A stretch of DNA of 64,000 nt from positions 7,895,301 to 7,959,300 of the forward strand of contig NZ_JTHL01000001.1 of NCBI RefSeq assembly GCF_000818195.1, given 5' to 3'. The notes beneath the pieces are model-generated. The model made no database searches. It was given only the letters and a program-made list of their open reading frames with translations, and was not told the DNA's origin. Shown piece by piece: positions 1-8,673 of this stretch (positions are counted from its first letter, which is position 1; every line of letters starts with the position of its first letter). Origin of the DNA: Streptomyces sp. 150FB (GTDB lineage Bacteria; Actinomycetota; Actinomycetes; Streptomycetales; Streptomycetaceae). The position numbers were made by a program, and so were the translations under genes.

Positions 1-759
1 CGGATCGCCGCGTACGGCCGTGAGCTCGTCGAGGAGCGGCCCCGGCCGGTGAAGGAGCTGCGGGAGCTGCTGCTGGGCCGATGGCCGGACGCCGGTCCTC
101 TCGCGCTCACCGTCGCCGTACGCTGCCTGCTGCCCCTCGTCCAGACCACCCCGCGCGGGCTGTGGGGCCGGAGCGGACAGGTCACACTGACCACCACCGA
201 GCAGTGGTTCGGCCGCCGGGCGGAACCCGCGCACGAGCCGGACGCGGCCATCCTGCGCTATCTCGCGGCCTTCGGTCCCGCCTCGGTCAGGGACGCGGGG
301 ACCTGGTCGGGCCTGACCAGACTGCGGGAGGTCTTCGAGCGGCTGCGACCCGGTCTCCTGACCTTCCAGGACGAGAACGGCGTCGAACTCTTCGATCTCC
401 CCGAGGCGGCCCGACCGGCGGAGGACACCCCGGCACCGCCGCGCTTCCTGCCGGAGTTCGACAACCTGCTGCTCTCGCACGCCGACCGTACGAGGATCAT
501 CCCCGCCGCGTACAAGGGACGCCTCTCGCGCGGCAATCTCAGCTACCGCGCGCTCCTCGTGGACGGCATGGTCGCCGGTGTGTGGCGGCTCGCGTTGCGG
601 CCCGCCGAGAGCCGGGACGGTGTGACGCTGACCGTGCAACTCTTCGGCGGGCTGAGCCGCGAGCGGCGCCGCGCGGTGGAGGAGGAGGGGGAGCGGCTGC
701 TCACCACCCTCCACCCCGCCACCGCGCACGACCTCAGGTTCGCCGACTTCACCCACTGA
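1..759 (+). CDS. Winged-helix DNA-binding protein, AlkZ-like (5' end outside window)
   Basis: The frame is open from base 1, so the true start lies upstream; about 252 residues are visible. The sequence reads as a member of the HTH_42/AlkZ family (PF06224), which folds as tandem winged helices; the characterised Streptomyces member AlkZ is a DNA glycosylase that unhooks interstrand crosslinks. Family-like stretches are RGLWGRSGQ (about visible residue 52), the FLPEFDNLLLSHADR segment in the middle, and the charged C-terminal helix ending near EEEGERLL. Most Streptomyces carry several paralogues, so a repair role is inferred, not shown. The gene converges on the decarboxylase gene that ends 30 bases downstream. 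Confidence 0.75.
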   Translation, partial: RIAAYGRELVEERPRPVKELRELLLGRWPDAGPLALTVAVRCLLPLVQTTPRGLWGRSGQVTLTTTEQWFGRRAEPAHEPDAAILRYLAAFGPASVRDAGTWSGLTRLREVFERLRPGLLTFQDENGVELFDLPEAARPAEDTPAPPRFLPEFDNLLLSHADRTRIIPAAYKGRLSRGNLSYRALLVDGMVAGVWRLALRPAESRDGVTLTVQLFGGLSRERRRAVEEEGERLLTTLHPATAHDLRFADFTH

Positions 760-789
760 CGACCGGCAGGGGAGTGCCGGGAGCCGGTG

Positions 790-2121
790 TCAGAGGCCGA
801 CGTCCCGGTGCCGCAGGTCCTCGAAGTTCTCCCTGCGCACCAGCAGCCGCGATCTGCCGCCCGACACCGCCACGACCGGCGGCCGTCCCGTCATGTTGTA
901 GCCGGACGCCATCGAGACCTGGTACGCGCCGGACGCCGGCACCGCCAGTACATCCCCGGGCCGTATGTCGTCGGGCAGTTCCACCACGTCGGCGAGTACG
1001 TCGCCCGCCTCGCAGTGCCGGCCGACGACCGTCGCCGACCGCATCGGCGCGTCCGACGCGCGGCCGACCCGGCGGACGGTGTAGCGCGCCCCGTACAGCG
1101 CGGGCCGCGGGTTGTCGCTCATGCCGCCGTCGACGGCGACGAAGACGCGGCCCGTGGTGCGCTTGACGGAGAGCACCCGGTAGAGCGCGATCCCGGCCGG
1201 AGCCACGACGGAGCGCCCTGGCTCGACGGTCAGTCGGGGGACCGGCAGGCCGTGCTCGGCGCAGGCGTCGGCCAGCGTCTCGGTGATCAGCCGGCCGTAC
1301 TCCGACGGTGCGGGCGCCGGATCGCCGGGCAGGTACGCGACGGCGAAGCCGCCGCCCATGTCCAGCTCGGGCAGCGTCACCCCGTACCGGTCCCTGATCA
1401 GCGCCATGAACGCCACGACGCGCCGCACCCCCTCGGCGTACGGTTCGGCCTCGGTGATCTGCGAGCCCAAGTGGCAGTGCAGGCCGACCAGTTCGAGCCG
1501 ATGCTGACCGAGGATACGGGCGATCGCCTCCTCGGCGTCGCCGTCGGCGATCGACAGGCCGAACTTCTGGCCCTCGGCGCCCGTCCGGATCTTGTGATGC
1601 GCGCCGGCCTGGATCCCGGGCAGGACGCGGACCATCACCCGCTGTGCGTCGGGCCCCGGCACCTGTGCGGCGAGCCGGGCGATCTCGCAGTCCGAGTCGA
1701 TGACGATCCGGCCGACACCGAGCCGTAGCGCGGTACGCAGATCCTGGGGCGACTTCGCGTTGCCGTGCAGCACGATCCGCTCGGGCGGGAAGCCGCGCGT
1801 GGCGGCCAGCTCCAGTTCGCCGGCGGAACACACGTCGAGCCCGAGGCCCTCCTGCTCCACCCAGTCGACCATGGCCCGGCACAGGAACGCCTTGGCCGCG
1901 TAGACGACATCGGCGTCGGGCAGGGCACGCCGCCACGCCTGGGCGCGGGCGCGTACCTCGTCCTCGTCGATCACATAGGTGGGCGTGCCGTAGTGCTCGG
2001 CCAGCTCGGCGAGACCGACGCCCGCCACGGCGATGTCTCCGCCGGGTGCGACGACGGCAGAGGCGGGCCAGACCATGGCTGTGCTCAACTCGCTCATGAG
2101 CAGCCGGGGTTGGGTGGTCAT
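790..2121 (-). CDS. lysA: Diaminopimelate decarboxylase family protein
   Basis: A 443-residue fold-type III PLP decarboxylase of the DapDC/ornithine decarboxylase superfamily. The Schiff-base lysine is in AAKAF (about residue 77), the barrel motif is GLHCHLGSQ (about 213), the phosphate-binding motif is EPGRS (about 302), and HCEAGD in the C-terminal half carries the Cys-Glu pair typical of diaminopimelate decarboxylases. It would convert meso-diaminopimelate to lysine in the cytoplasm. Streptomyces usually hold a housekeeping lysA next to thrC/hom; this copy lies apart from any threonine or aspartate-family gene, so it may be a paralogue with a specialised substrate. Its ATG overlaps the stop of a 50-codon gene upstream (ATGA), implying coupled translation. 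Confidence 0.85.
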   Translation of the reverse strand: MTTQPRLLMSELSTAMVWPASAVVAPGGDIAVAGVGLAELAEHYGTPTYVIDEDEVRARAQAWRRALPDADVVYAAKAFLCRAMVDWVEQEGLGLDVCSAGELELAATRGFPPERIVLHGNAKSPQDLRTALRLGVGRIVIDSDCEIARLAAQVPGPDAQRVMVRVLPGIQAGAHHKIRTGAEGQKFGLSIADGDAEEAIARILGQHRLELVGLHCHLGSQITEAEPYAEGVRRVVAFMALIRDRYGVTLPELDMGGGFAVAYLPGDPAPAPSEYGRLITETLADACAEHGLPVPRLTVEPGRSVVAPAGIALYRVLSVKRTTGRVFVAVDGGMSDNPRPALYGARYTVRRVGRASDAPMRSATVVGRHCEAGDVLADVVELPDDIRPGDVLAVPASGAYQVSMASGYNMTGRPPVVAVSGGRSRLLVRRENFEDLRHRDVGL

Positions 2122-2270
2122 ACGAGCATCGCCTCCTCCAGACTCAGCGCGCGCCGCGCGCAGGCGAGGGCCGGACCGGCGGGCCGTGCTTCGCGGTGGC
2201 CGGGGGCCGGATACGACGCCGGGTCGGGGTCCGAGGCCTCGTCCTCGGCCTCGGGCAAAAGGTGCTCCAT
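2118..2270 (-). CDS. 50-residue micro-gene coupled to the decarboxylase
   Basis: A small frame with a very good ribosome site (GGAGGACACC directly before ATG) and a stop that overlaps the decarboxylase start as ATGA. The peptide is acidic at its N-terminal end (PEAEDEASDPDP, residues 6-17), Pro/Ala-rich in the middle, and ends in a hydrophobic-acidic helix LSLEEAMLV. There is one Cys (residue 37), no signal peptide and no membrane segment. I do not recognise a family. Position and coupling argue that it is translated; it could be a small partner or carrier peptide, or just a leader that sets decarboxylase translation. Confidence 0.6.
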   Translation of the reverse strand: MEHLLPEAEDEASDPDPASYPAPGHREARPAGPALACARRALSLEEAMLV

Positions 2271-2654
2271 GGTGTCCTCCCAGAGGAGTGTCGACCGCTC
2301 GGGAGAGGGCCGATCACTGTCCGACACCTGGAAGCTAAGCCCGCGGAAAGGCGGGCGGTGGGGGCCATGACGGAGCATTGACCGGGCGGGCCCGGATATT
2401 GACGCGCTCCTGGCGCGCAGTCCCCGGAGGACGCGGTGAACGCGCGGAAAAACCCGCGTGAGCGCGCCCGGGAACGCGCCGGTGAGGGCCTCCGGCGGGG
2501 GCAGGAACGGCCGTACGCATACGGTCGCGAGGGCAGCGCCCCGACCCCTCCCACGGGGCCCGCCGAACCTCGCTCGCGCCCCCGCCGCATACGGTCTGAG
2601 CTGGGCTTTCGCGGTGTTCGGCCCTAGCCTTTTCCCATCCTGGAAGGGGGCCGG
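2271..2654. other. Divergent intergenic region, 384 bases
   Basis: Lies between the start of the micro-gene/decarboxylase pair (minus) and the methyltransferase gene (plus), so both promoters should be here. A short direct repeat CATACGGTC occurs at 2518-2526 and 2588-2596. I see no frame with a convincing ribosome site and no clear hairpin; nothing else can be supported. Confidence 0.4.
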
Positions 2655-3422
2655 ATGGACCGGAACATACGCACGGTCGACGACGTGCTGAAGCTCATGG
2701 ACAGCCTGTTCGCGCCGGAGGCTGACCGCTGGACCGAGGAGGGTGCCACCTGGTGGGACGGCTTCTACGCGGACCGTACGAGGGGGGTGCCGTTCTTCGT
2801 CGAGAAGCCGGACGAGAACCTGGTGTCGTACCTCGACCGGGGCCTGATCACTCCGGGCCGGGCGCTCGATCTGGGCTGCGGTCCCGGCCGTAACGCCCTT
2901 CACCTCGCCTCGCTGGGCTTCGAGGTGGACGCCGTCGACCTCTCACCGACGGCTGTCGCCTGGGCCGAGGAGCGGGCCGACGAGACCGGGGAAACCGTCC
3001 GGTTCCACTGCGGTGACGCCTTCGCCCTGACCCAGCCCGGCGCGGGGCTGACCGGCGACGCGCTCACCGAACCCGAGCTGATCGGCCCGTACGACCTGAT
3101 CCACGACTCGGGGTGCTTCCACCACCTGCCGCCGCACCGCCGCGTCAGCTACCTCGCGCTCCTCGACCGCGCACTCGCGCCCGGGGGCCACTTCTCGCTC
3201 GCCTGCTTCGCGTCCGGCGAGATGGGATCCGAGCTTCCCGACGAGGCCTTCTACCGCCAACAGCCCGGCCTGCACGGCGGACTTGCCTATACACCGGAGT
3301 CCCTGCGCCGGATCTTCGGGCACCTCACGGAGGTCGAGCTGCGCCGGATGAACGACGAGCCACCCGAGTCCCCCTACTTCGGCGAGGCGTTCCTCTGGAC
3401 GGCTCTGTTCCGCCGCCCCTGA
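2655..3422 (+). CDS. Class I SAM-dependent methyltransferase
   Basis: A 255-residue Rossmann-fold methyltransferase. Motif I is LDLGCGPGRNALHLA (about residue 71), followed by the acidic end of strand 2 in VDAVDLSPTA and the post-motif GPYDLIHDSGCFHHLPP, which resembles the thiopurine methyltransferase-like/Methyltransf_25 families. The ATG follows GGAAGGGGGCCGG. It is a soluble cytoplasmic enzyme; the methyl acceptor cannot be told from sequence. It stands alone, divergent from the decarboxylase pair and convergent with the LysE gene. Confidence 0.85.
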   Translation: MDRNIRTVDDVLKLMDSLFAPEADRWTEEGATWWDGFYADRTRGVPFFVEKPDENLVSYLDRGLITPGRALDLGCGPGRNALHLASLGFEVDAVDLSPTAVAWAEERADETGETVRFHCGDAFALTQPGAGLTGDALTEPELIGPYDLIHDSGCFHHLPPHRRVSYLALLDRALAPGGHFSLACFASGEMGSELPDEAFYRQQPGLHGGLAYTPESLRRIFGHLTEVELRRMNDEPPESPYFGEAFLWTALFRRP

Positions 3423-3451
3423 GGCGCCGCGTGCGGCCCCCGGGGGATGGC

Positions 3452-4096
3452 TCAGTCCACACTCCCCGTGGTCGCGACCGTCACACCGAGCCCGATCATC
3501 GCGACGCCGCCCGCGCCGCCCACCATAGAGAGCCGCCGCTCCGAGCGGCCGAACCAGGCGCGGGCGGCCGAGGCGCCCAGCCCCCACAGGGTGTCCGTGA
3601 CCATGGCGACGCCCACCGGAATCAGCCCGAGCACCAGCATCTGCGCGGTGGCGTGCCCGGCCGCGTGGTCCACGAACTGGGGCAGCACTGCGGCGAAGAA
3701 CACCATGCTCTTGGGGTTGGTGACGCCCACCAGGACACCGTCGGAGACGGTACGGAGATGTCCGCGCGCCTCGCCGTCCGGCGCCGCGGCGACGGCGGCC
3801 CGCATCGACCCGCGGTGCCGGAAGGCCTGCACACCGAGGTAGATCAGATAGGCCGCTCCGGCGAGCTTCACCGCCGTGAAGACGGTCACCGACTCCTCGA
3901 TCAGCGCGCCGATCCCGAGGGCAACCGCCACCACCAGCACGTACGAACCGACGCAATTGCCGAGCACCGACCGCAGCGCCGTCCGGCGTCCATGCGCGAG
4001 GGCACGCCCGATGACGAAGAGCACACTCGGCCCCGGGATCGCGATGACGAGCAGCGAGATCGCCGCGAAGGCGAGCAGACGGTCGGACGACACCAT
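3452..4096 (-). CDS. LysE/RhtB family amino-acid exporter
   Basis: A 214-residue membrane protein with about six hydrophobic segments and the LysE-family signature near the N-terminus (IPGPSVLFVIGRALAHGRR) and GVTNPKSMVFFAAVLPQF in the middle. These exporters move amino acids or homoserine lactone-like compounds out of the cell by proton exchange. I chose the ATG at 4096 because GGAG lies 9 bases upstream; a TTG 15 bases earlier would consume that ribosome site. The gene follows the LuxR-type regulator gene on the same strand with a 60-base gap, so co-transcription is possible. Confidence 0.85.
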   Translation of the reverse strand: MVSSDRLLAFAAISLLVIAIPGPSVLFVIGRALAHGRRTALRSVLGNCVGSYVLVVAVALGIGALIEESVTVFTAVKLAGAAYLIYLGVQAFRHRGSMRAAVAAAPDGEARGHLRTVSDGVLVGVTNPKSMVFFAAVLPQFVDHAAGHATAQMLVLGLIPVGVAMVTDTLWGLGASAARAWFGRSERRLSMVGGAGGVAMIGLGVTVATTGSVD

Positions 4097-4155
4097 GACG
4101 GGACACTCCAAAGGACGGCACTGAGGCCGCCATTGAAACAGACGCGGGACGCCGC

Positions 4156-5100
4156 CTAAGGGAGCAGTCCGGCCCGGCGGGCCGCGACCACGGCCTCAAG
4201 TCGAGTGTGTGCGCCGAGCTTTCGCATCGCGGCGCGCAGATACCCCTTCACGGTCTCGGGGCGCAGCCCCAGCAGTTCGGCCGCGGCGGCGTTCGTGGAG
4301 CCCGAGGCGACGCAGGACAGGACGTCCAACTCGCGCGGCGCCAGACCGATCGGCATCTCACGGGCGGCGGCGCCCGTCGGGGCCTCGGCGTGTCCCACCG
4401 CTGTCGCGCCCGCCAACCTGGCGCAGACGGCGAGGAGTTCGTCCCGCAGCGGTGAGTCCTCGATCCGGGGCGCCAGCGCGCGCAGCTCGCTGTGCGCCGC
4501 CCGTACCTCCTCCCACGCCGCGCGACCGGCCACCGGTTCGCGCGCCACCGACAGCAGCCGCCGCACCTCCTCCCGTACGAGCAGGGACTGCTCCACATCC
4601 CTGGCCGCGGCGACCGCCGCCTCGAAAGCGCGGTCACCGATCGGGAGCGCGGTGCGCAGGGCGCCGTACAGCACACCGCGCACCTTGCGCCGGACGACCA
4701 CCGGCACCGCGAGCACCGAGCGCAGGCCCTCGGCGGACACGGCGGCGTCGTACTCGTGGCTGATCTGGCGCGCCACGCGGTAGTCGGTCACCGCGCAGGG
4801 GCGCGCGAGCGCCATGGACTTCCCGCCGAGTCCGTTCCCCGAGGAGATCGCGAGGCCGCGCAGCGCGCCGGTCACCGTTCCGTCCAGATCCGCGATGCGT
4901 ACCGGCGCGCCTCCCGCCTCGCCGCTCTCGCCGTCCGCCGCGTGCGTCAGCCCGCCGAAGGCGACGGGCAGCCCGGTCGTCCTGCGCAGCCGCGCCAGCG
5001 CGGCCCGCATCCGCACCGCCTCGACCGCCCGCACCGCCTCGACCGCCCGCACCGCCTCGACAGCCTTGACCGCCTCCACCGCCTCGGTCATGCCCGTCAT
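4156..5100 (-). CDS. GAF-domain LuxR-type transcriptional regulator
   Basis: A 314-residue regulator. The middle (about residues 65-180) looks like a GAF sensor domain (AISSGNGLGGKSMALARP, then VLAVPVVVRRKVRGVLYGA), and the C-terminal 60 residues are a LuxR/GerE helix-turn-helix (LAPRELDVLSCVASGSTN ... LRPETVKGYLRAAMRKLGA). The ATG at 5100 follows AGGAGG by 9 bases. Residues 4-30 are an unusual run of VEAV[RK]A repeats, probably helical. The gene is divergent from two acyl-CoA synthetase genes across an 11-bp perfect inverted repeat, so it most likely regulates them in response to an aromatic or fatty-acid derived ligand (inference). Confidence 0.85.
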   Translation of the reverse strand: MTGMTEAVEAVKAVEAVRAVEAVRAVEAVRMRAALARLRRTTGLPVAFGGLTHAADGESGEAGGAPVRIADLDGTVTGALRGLAISSGNGLGGKSMALARPCAVTDYRVARQISHEYDAAVSAEGLRSVLAVPVVVRRKVRGVLYGALRTALPIGDRAFEAAVAAARDVEQSLLVREEVRRLLSVAREPVAGRAAWEEVRAAHSELRALAPRIEDSPLRDELLAVCARLAGATAVGHAEAPTGAAAREMPIGLAPRELDVLSCVASGSTNAAAAELLGLRPETVKGYLRAAMRKLGAHTRLEAVVAARRAGLLP

Positions 5101-5136
5101 GCCCCGCGCCTCCTGTCTTTCACCCGCTCGCGCGGA

Positions 5137-5160
5137 CACCACCCCCGTCCGGGGGTGGTG
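5137..5160. promoter_or_regulatory. Perfect 11-bp inverted repeat between regulator and acyl-CoA synthetases
   Basis: CACCACCCCCG (5137-5147), two-base centre TC, CGGGGGTGGTG (5150-5160). It lies 37 bases upstream of the LuxR gene start and about 58 bases upstream of the synthetase start, just ahead of a possible -10 (TACACGAT near 5177). Its symmetry and divergent placement suggest an operator, most simply for the GAF-LuxR regulator. Confidence 0.55.
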
Positions 5161-5217
5161 AGACCCTCGTCACTGATTACACGATGGCGGGGAACGGTCC
5201 CGCAACGAGGAGGACAC

Positions 5218-6927
5218 ATGACGTCATCCAGTCCGACCGAGCAGTTCAGGGCGGCCAGGGACTTCCTCCTGGAACATCGGGAGGACTACGCCACCGCGTA
5301 CGAGGGCTTCGCCTGGCCCCGCCCCGAGCACTTCAACTGGGCGCTCGACTGGTTCGACCAGGTGGCGCTGGGCAACGACCGCCTCGCCCTGCACATCGCC
5401 GAGGAGGACGGGCGCCACACCCGCCTCACCTTCGAGCGGATGTCCGCGCGCTCCAATCAGGCGGCCAACTGGCTGCGCGCGCAAGGCGTACGCGCCGGCG
5501 ACCGCATCGTGGTCATGCTCGGCAACCAGGTCGAACTGTGGGAGACCGCCCTCGCCGCGATGAAGCTGCGCGCCGTCGTCATCCCCGCCACGCCGCTGCT
5601 CGGCCCCCTCGACCTGCGCGACCGCATCGAGCGCGGGCGGGCGGCGCATGTGATCGTCCGCGCCGACGACACCGGGAAGTTCGCCGACATCGCGGGGGAC
5701 TACACCAGGATCGTGGTCGGCGAAGCGAACCACCCGAACCACCCGAACCACGCGGATGGCGTGGGCAGTTGGCTCCCGTACGCCGCCGCGTACGACGAGT
5801 CAGAGGCCTTCGAACCGGACGGGGTCACCCGCGCGGACGACCCGCTGATGCTGTACTTCACCTCGGGGACGACCGCCACCCCGAAGCTCGTCGAGCACAC
5901 CCACGTCTCGTACCCGATCGGGCATCTCGCGACGATGTACTGGATCGGCCTGAAGCCGGGCGACGTCCATCTCAACATCGCCTCACCCGGCTGGGCCAAG
6001 CACGCCTGGTCGAACCTCTTCGGCCCGTGGAACGCCGAGGCGACGGTCTTCATCCACAACTACACCCGCTTCGACCCGGTCAGGCTGATGGCGGAGATGG
6101 ACCGTGCCGGAGTCACCAGTTTCTGCGCCCCGCCCACGGTCTGGCGGATGCTGATCCAGGCCGACCTGTCCCAACTGCGCACCGTGCCGCGCGAGGTCGT
6201 CGCCGCCGGTGAGCCGCTCAACCCCGAGGTGATCGAGACGGTGCGCCGCGCGTGGGGTGTGACGATCAGGGACGGCTTCGGGCAGACGGAGACGGCGGTC
6301 CAGGTCGCCAACTCGCCGGGCCAGTTGCTCAAGACGGGTTCCATGGGCCGGCCGACCCCCGGCTTCAAGGTCGAGCTGCTCGACCCGGTCACCGGGCAGC
6401 CCGGCGTGGACGAGGGCGTGATCTCCCTCGACCTCTCCAACAACCCCGTCGGCCTGATGACGGGCTACCACGGCGACCCGGAGCGTACGGCCGAGTCGAT
6501 GGCCGGCGGGTACTACCGGACGGGCGACATCGGCGCGCGGGACGCCGAGGGCTACATCACGTACATCGGCCGCAGCGACGACGTGTTCAAGTCCAGCGAC
6601 TACAAGATCTCGCCCTTCGAGCTGGAGAGCGCACTGCTGGAGCACGAGGCGGTGGCCGAGGCCGCCGTCGTACCGGCGCCCGACGCGCTGCGGCTCTCCG
6701 TACCGAAGGCGTACGTCGTCCTCGCCGAGGGCTGGGAGCCGGGACCGGACACCGCCAAGGTGATCTTCGCCCACTCGCGCGCGGTCCTCGCCCCGTACAA
6801 GCGCGTGCGCCGCATCGAATTCGCCGAGCTGCCGAAGACCGTGTCGGGCAAGATCCGCCGGATCGAGCTGCGCGAGCGTACGGCGGCGGGCTCGACGGCC
6901 GAGTACGACGAGGGGGACCTGCGATGA
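5218..6927 (+). CDS. Acyl-CoA synthetase (AMP-forming), medium-chain/benzoate-CoA ligase type
   Basis: A 569-residue ANL-superfamily adenylating enzyme. The P-loop is LYFTSGTTATPKLVEHTH (about residue 216), motif A5 is GFGQTETAVQVA (about 357), the hinge region is YYRTGDIGARDAEGYITYIGR, and the catalytic C-terminal lysine is in PKTVSGKIRRIELR. The overall pattern (long N-terminal domain, GWAKHAW segment) resembles acetyl/medium-chain (ACSM) and benzoate-CoA ligases. It activates a carboxylate to acyl-AMP then acyl-CoA in the cytoplasm. Start: ATG after GAGGAGGACAC. A short in-frame HPN-HPN-H repeat occurs near residue 170. Its stop overlaps the next synthetase start (ATGA). Confidence 0.85.
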   Translation: MTSSSPTEQFRAARDFLLEHREDYATAYEGFAWPRPEHFNWALDWFDQVALGNDRLALHIAEEDGRHTRLTFERMSARSNQAANWLRAQGVRAGDRIVVMLGNQVELWETALAAMKLRAVVIPATPLLGPLDLRDRIERGRAAHVIVRADDTGKFADIAGDYTRIVVGEANHPNHPNHADGVGSWLPYAAAYDESEAFEPDGVTRADDPLMLYFTSGTTATPKLVEHTHVSYPIGHLATMYWIGLKPGDVHLNIASPGWAKHAWSNLFGPWNAEATVFIHNYTRFDPVRLMAEMDRAGVTSFCAPPTVWRMLIQADLSQLRTVPREVVAAGEPLNPEVIETVRRAWGVTIRDGFGQTETAVQVANSPGQLLKTGSMGRPTPGFKVELLDPVTGQPGVDEGVISLDLSNNPVGLMTGYHGDPERTAESMAGGYYRTGDIGARDAEGYITYIGRSDDVFKSSDYKISPFELESALLEHEAVAEAAVVPAPDALRLSVPKAYVVLAEGWEPGPDTAKVIFAHSRAVLAPYKRVRRIEFAELPKTVSGKIRRIELRERTAAGSTAEYDEGDLR

Positions 6928-8555
6928 CACCGGACACCGCCCTGCCCACGGGGGGCGACTCATACACACACGGCACCGGAACCACCGCACTGCTCGGCGA
7001 CACCATCGGCGGCAACCTGGACCGCGCGATCGCGGCCTTCCCGGAACGGGAAGCGCTGGTCGACGTATCGTCCGGACGGCGCTGGACGTACGGGGAGTTC
7101 GGCGACGACGTCGGCGAACTGGCGCGGGCCCTGATGGCGCGCGGGGTGGCGAAGGGCGACCGGGTCGGGATCTGGGCGGTCAACTGCCCCGAGTGGATGC
7201 TCACGCAGTACGCCACCGCGCGCATCGGCGCGATCATGGTGAACATCAACCCGGCTTACCGGGCGCACGAGTTGGAGTACGTGCTCCGGCAGTCCGGGGT
7301 CTCACTACTGATCGCCACCCCGACCCACCGGACCAGCGACTACCGGGCCATGGTCGAGCAGGTACGGGGCGGATGCCCCGAACTGCGCGCCGCGCACTAC
7401 ATCGGTGACGAGAGCTGGCACGAACTGCTCAGCGCCGCAACGGAAGTGACGTCCGATCAGTTGCGGGCGCGCGAGGCCGAGCTGTCCTGCGACGACGCGA
7501 TCAACCTTCAGTACACCTCCGGAACCACCGGCTTCCCGAAGGGGGCCACTCTCTCCCACCACAACATCCTCAACAACGGGTACTTCGTGGGCGAGACGGT
7601 CGGCTACACGGAACAGGACCGGATCTGCGTTCCCGTCCCCTTCTACCACTGCTTCGGCATGGTCATGGGCAACCTCGCGGCCACCTCGCACGGCGCGTGC
7701 ATCGTGATCCCGGCCGGTTCGTTCGACGCGGACACCACGCTGCGCGCCGTCCAACAGGAGCGCTGCACCTCGCTGTACGGGGTCCCGACGATGTTCATCG
7801 CGGAACTGAACCTGCCCGGCTTCGCCGCGTACGACCTCTCGTCGCTCCGCACCGGCATCATGGCGGGCTCACCCTGCCCGGTCGAGGTGATGAAGCGGGT
7901 CGTCGCCGAGATGAACATGGCCGAGGTGTCGATCTGTTACGGCATGACGGAGACCTCCCCGGTCTCCACCCAGACCCGCCGCGACGACGACCTGGAACGC
8001 CGCACCGGCACAGCGGGCCGCGCACTGCCGCACATCGAGGTCAAGGTGGTCGACCCGGTCAGCGGTGTGACAGTGCCACGAGGTGAGGCGGGGGAGCTGT
8101 GCACGCGCGGGTACAGCGTGATGCTCGGCTACTGGAACGACCCCGAGCGCACGGCCGAAGTCATCGACGCGGGCCGCTGGATGCACACGGGCGACCTCGC
8201 GGTGATCCGCGAGGACGGATACGTGCAGATCGTGGGTCGGATCAAGGACATGATCATCAGGGGCGGTGAGAACGTCTATCCCAGGGAGGTCGAGGAGTTC
8301 CTCTACACCCACCCGAAGATCGCGGACGTCCAGGTGGTCGGCATCGCCGACGAGCGGTACGGCGAAGAGATCCTGGCCTGCGTGATCCCCCGCGACCCGG
8401 CCCGGCCGCCGACGCTGGAGGACATCACGTCGTACTGCCGGGAGCAGCTCGCGCACTTCAAGATCCCGCGCCGGGTGGAGATCATGGACGCGTTCCCGAT
8501 GACGGTGAGCGGCAAGGTGCGGAAGATCGAGCTGAGGGAACGGTTCTCCGGGTGA
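6924..8555 (+). CDS. Acyl-CoA synthetase, FadD-type
   Basis: A 543-residue fatty-acyl-CoA ligase-like ANL enzyme. Visible motifs: LQYTSGTTGFPKGATLSHHN (P-loop, about residue 194), CYGMTETSPVS (A5), GDLAVIREDGYVQIVGRIKD (hinge), GGENVYPREVEEFL, and VSGKVRKIELRE with the catalytic lysine near the C-terminus. The set is typical of the FadD/long- or medium-chain group. Start ATG overlaps the upstream synthetase stop, so the two enzymes are translated together; they may activate successive or related acids. Probable control by the divergent GAF-LuxR gene. Confidence 0.87.
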   Translation: MTPDTALPTGGDSYTHGTGTTALLGDTIGGNLDRAIAAFPEREALVDVSSGRRWTYGEFGDDVGELARALMARGVAKGDRVGIWAVNCPEWMLTQYATARIGAIMVNINPAYRAHELEYVLRQSGVSLLIATPTHRTSDYRAMVEQVRGGCPELRAAHYIGDESWHELLSAATEVTSDQLRAREAELSCDDAINLQYTSGTTGFPKGATLSHHNILNNGYFVGETVGYTEQDRICVPVPFYHCFGMVMGNLAATSHGACIVIPAGSFDADTTLRAVQQERCTSLYGVPTMFIAELNLPGFAAYDLSSLRTGIMAGSPCPVEVMKRVVAEMNMAEVSICYGMTETSPVSTQTRRDDDLERRTGTAGRALPHIEVKVVDPVSGVTVPRGEAGELCTRGYSVMLGYWNDPERTAEVIDAGRWMHTGDLAVIREDGYVQIVGRIKDMIIRGGENVYPREVEEFLYTHPKIADVQVVGIADERYGEEILACVIPRDPARPPTLEDITSYCREQLAHFKIPRRVEIMDAFPMTVSGKVRKIELRERFSG

Positions 8556-8673
8556 CGGACGGGGTGACAGGGAGGCTCCGGTCAGTCACGGAGGCCGACC
8601 CGTCCCCTGCGGCCTTCCACTCAGAGGGACTCGCAACAGCCTTCGGGCGGACGCGGCCCGCAACCGTGACCAG

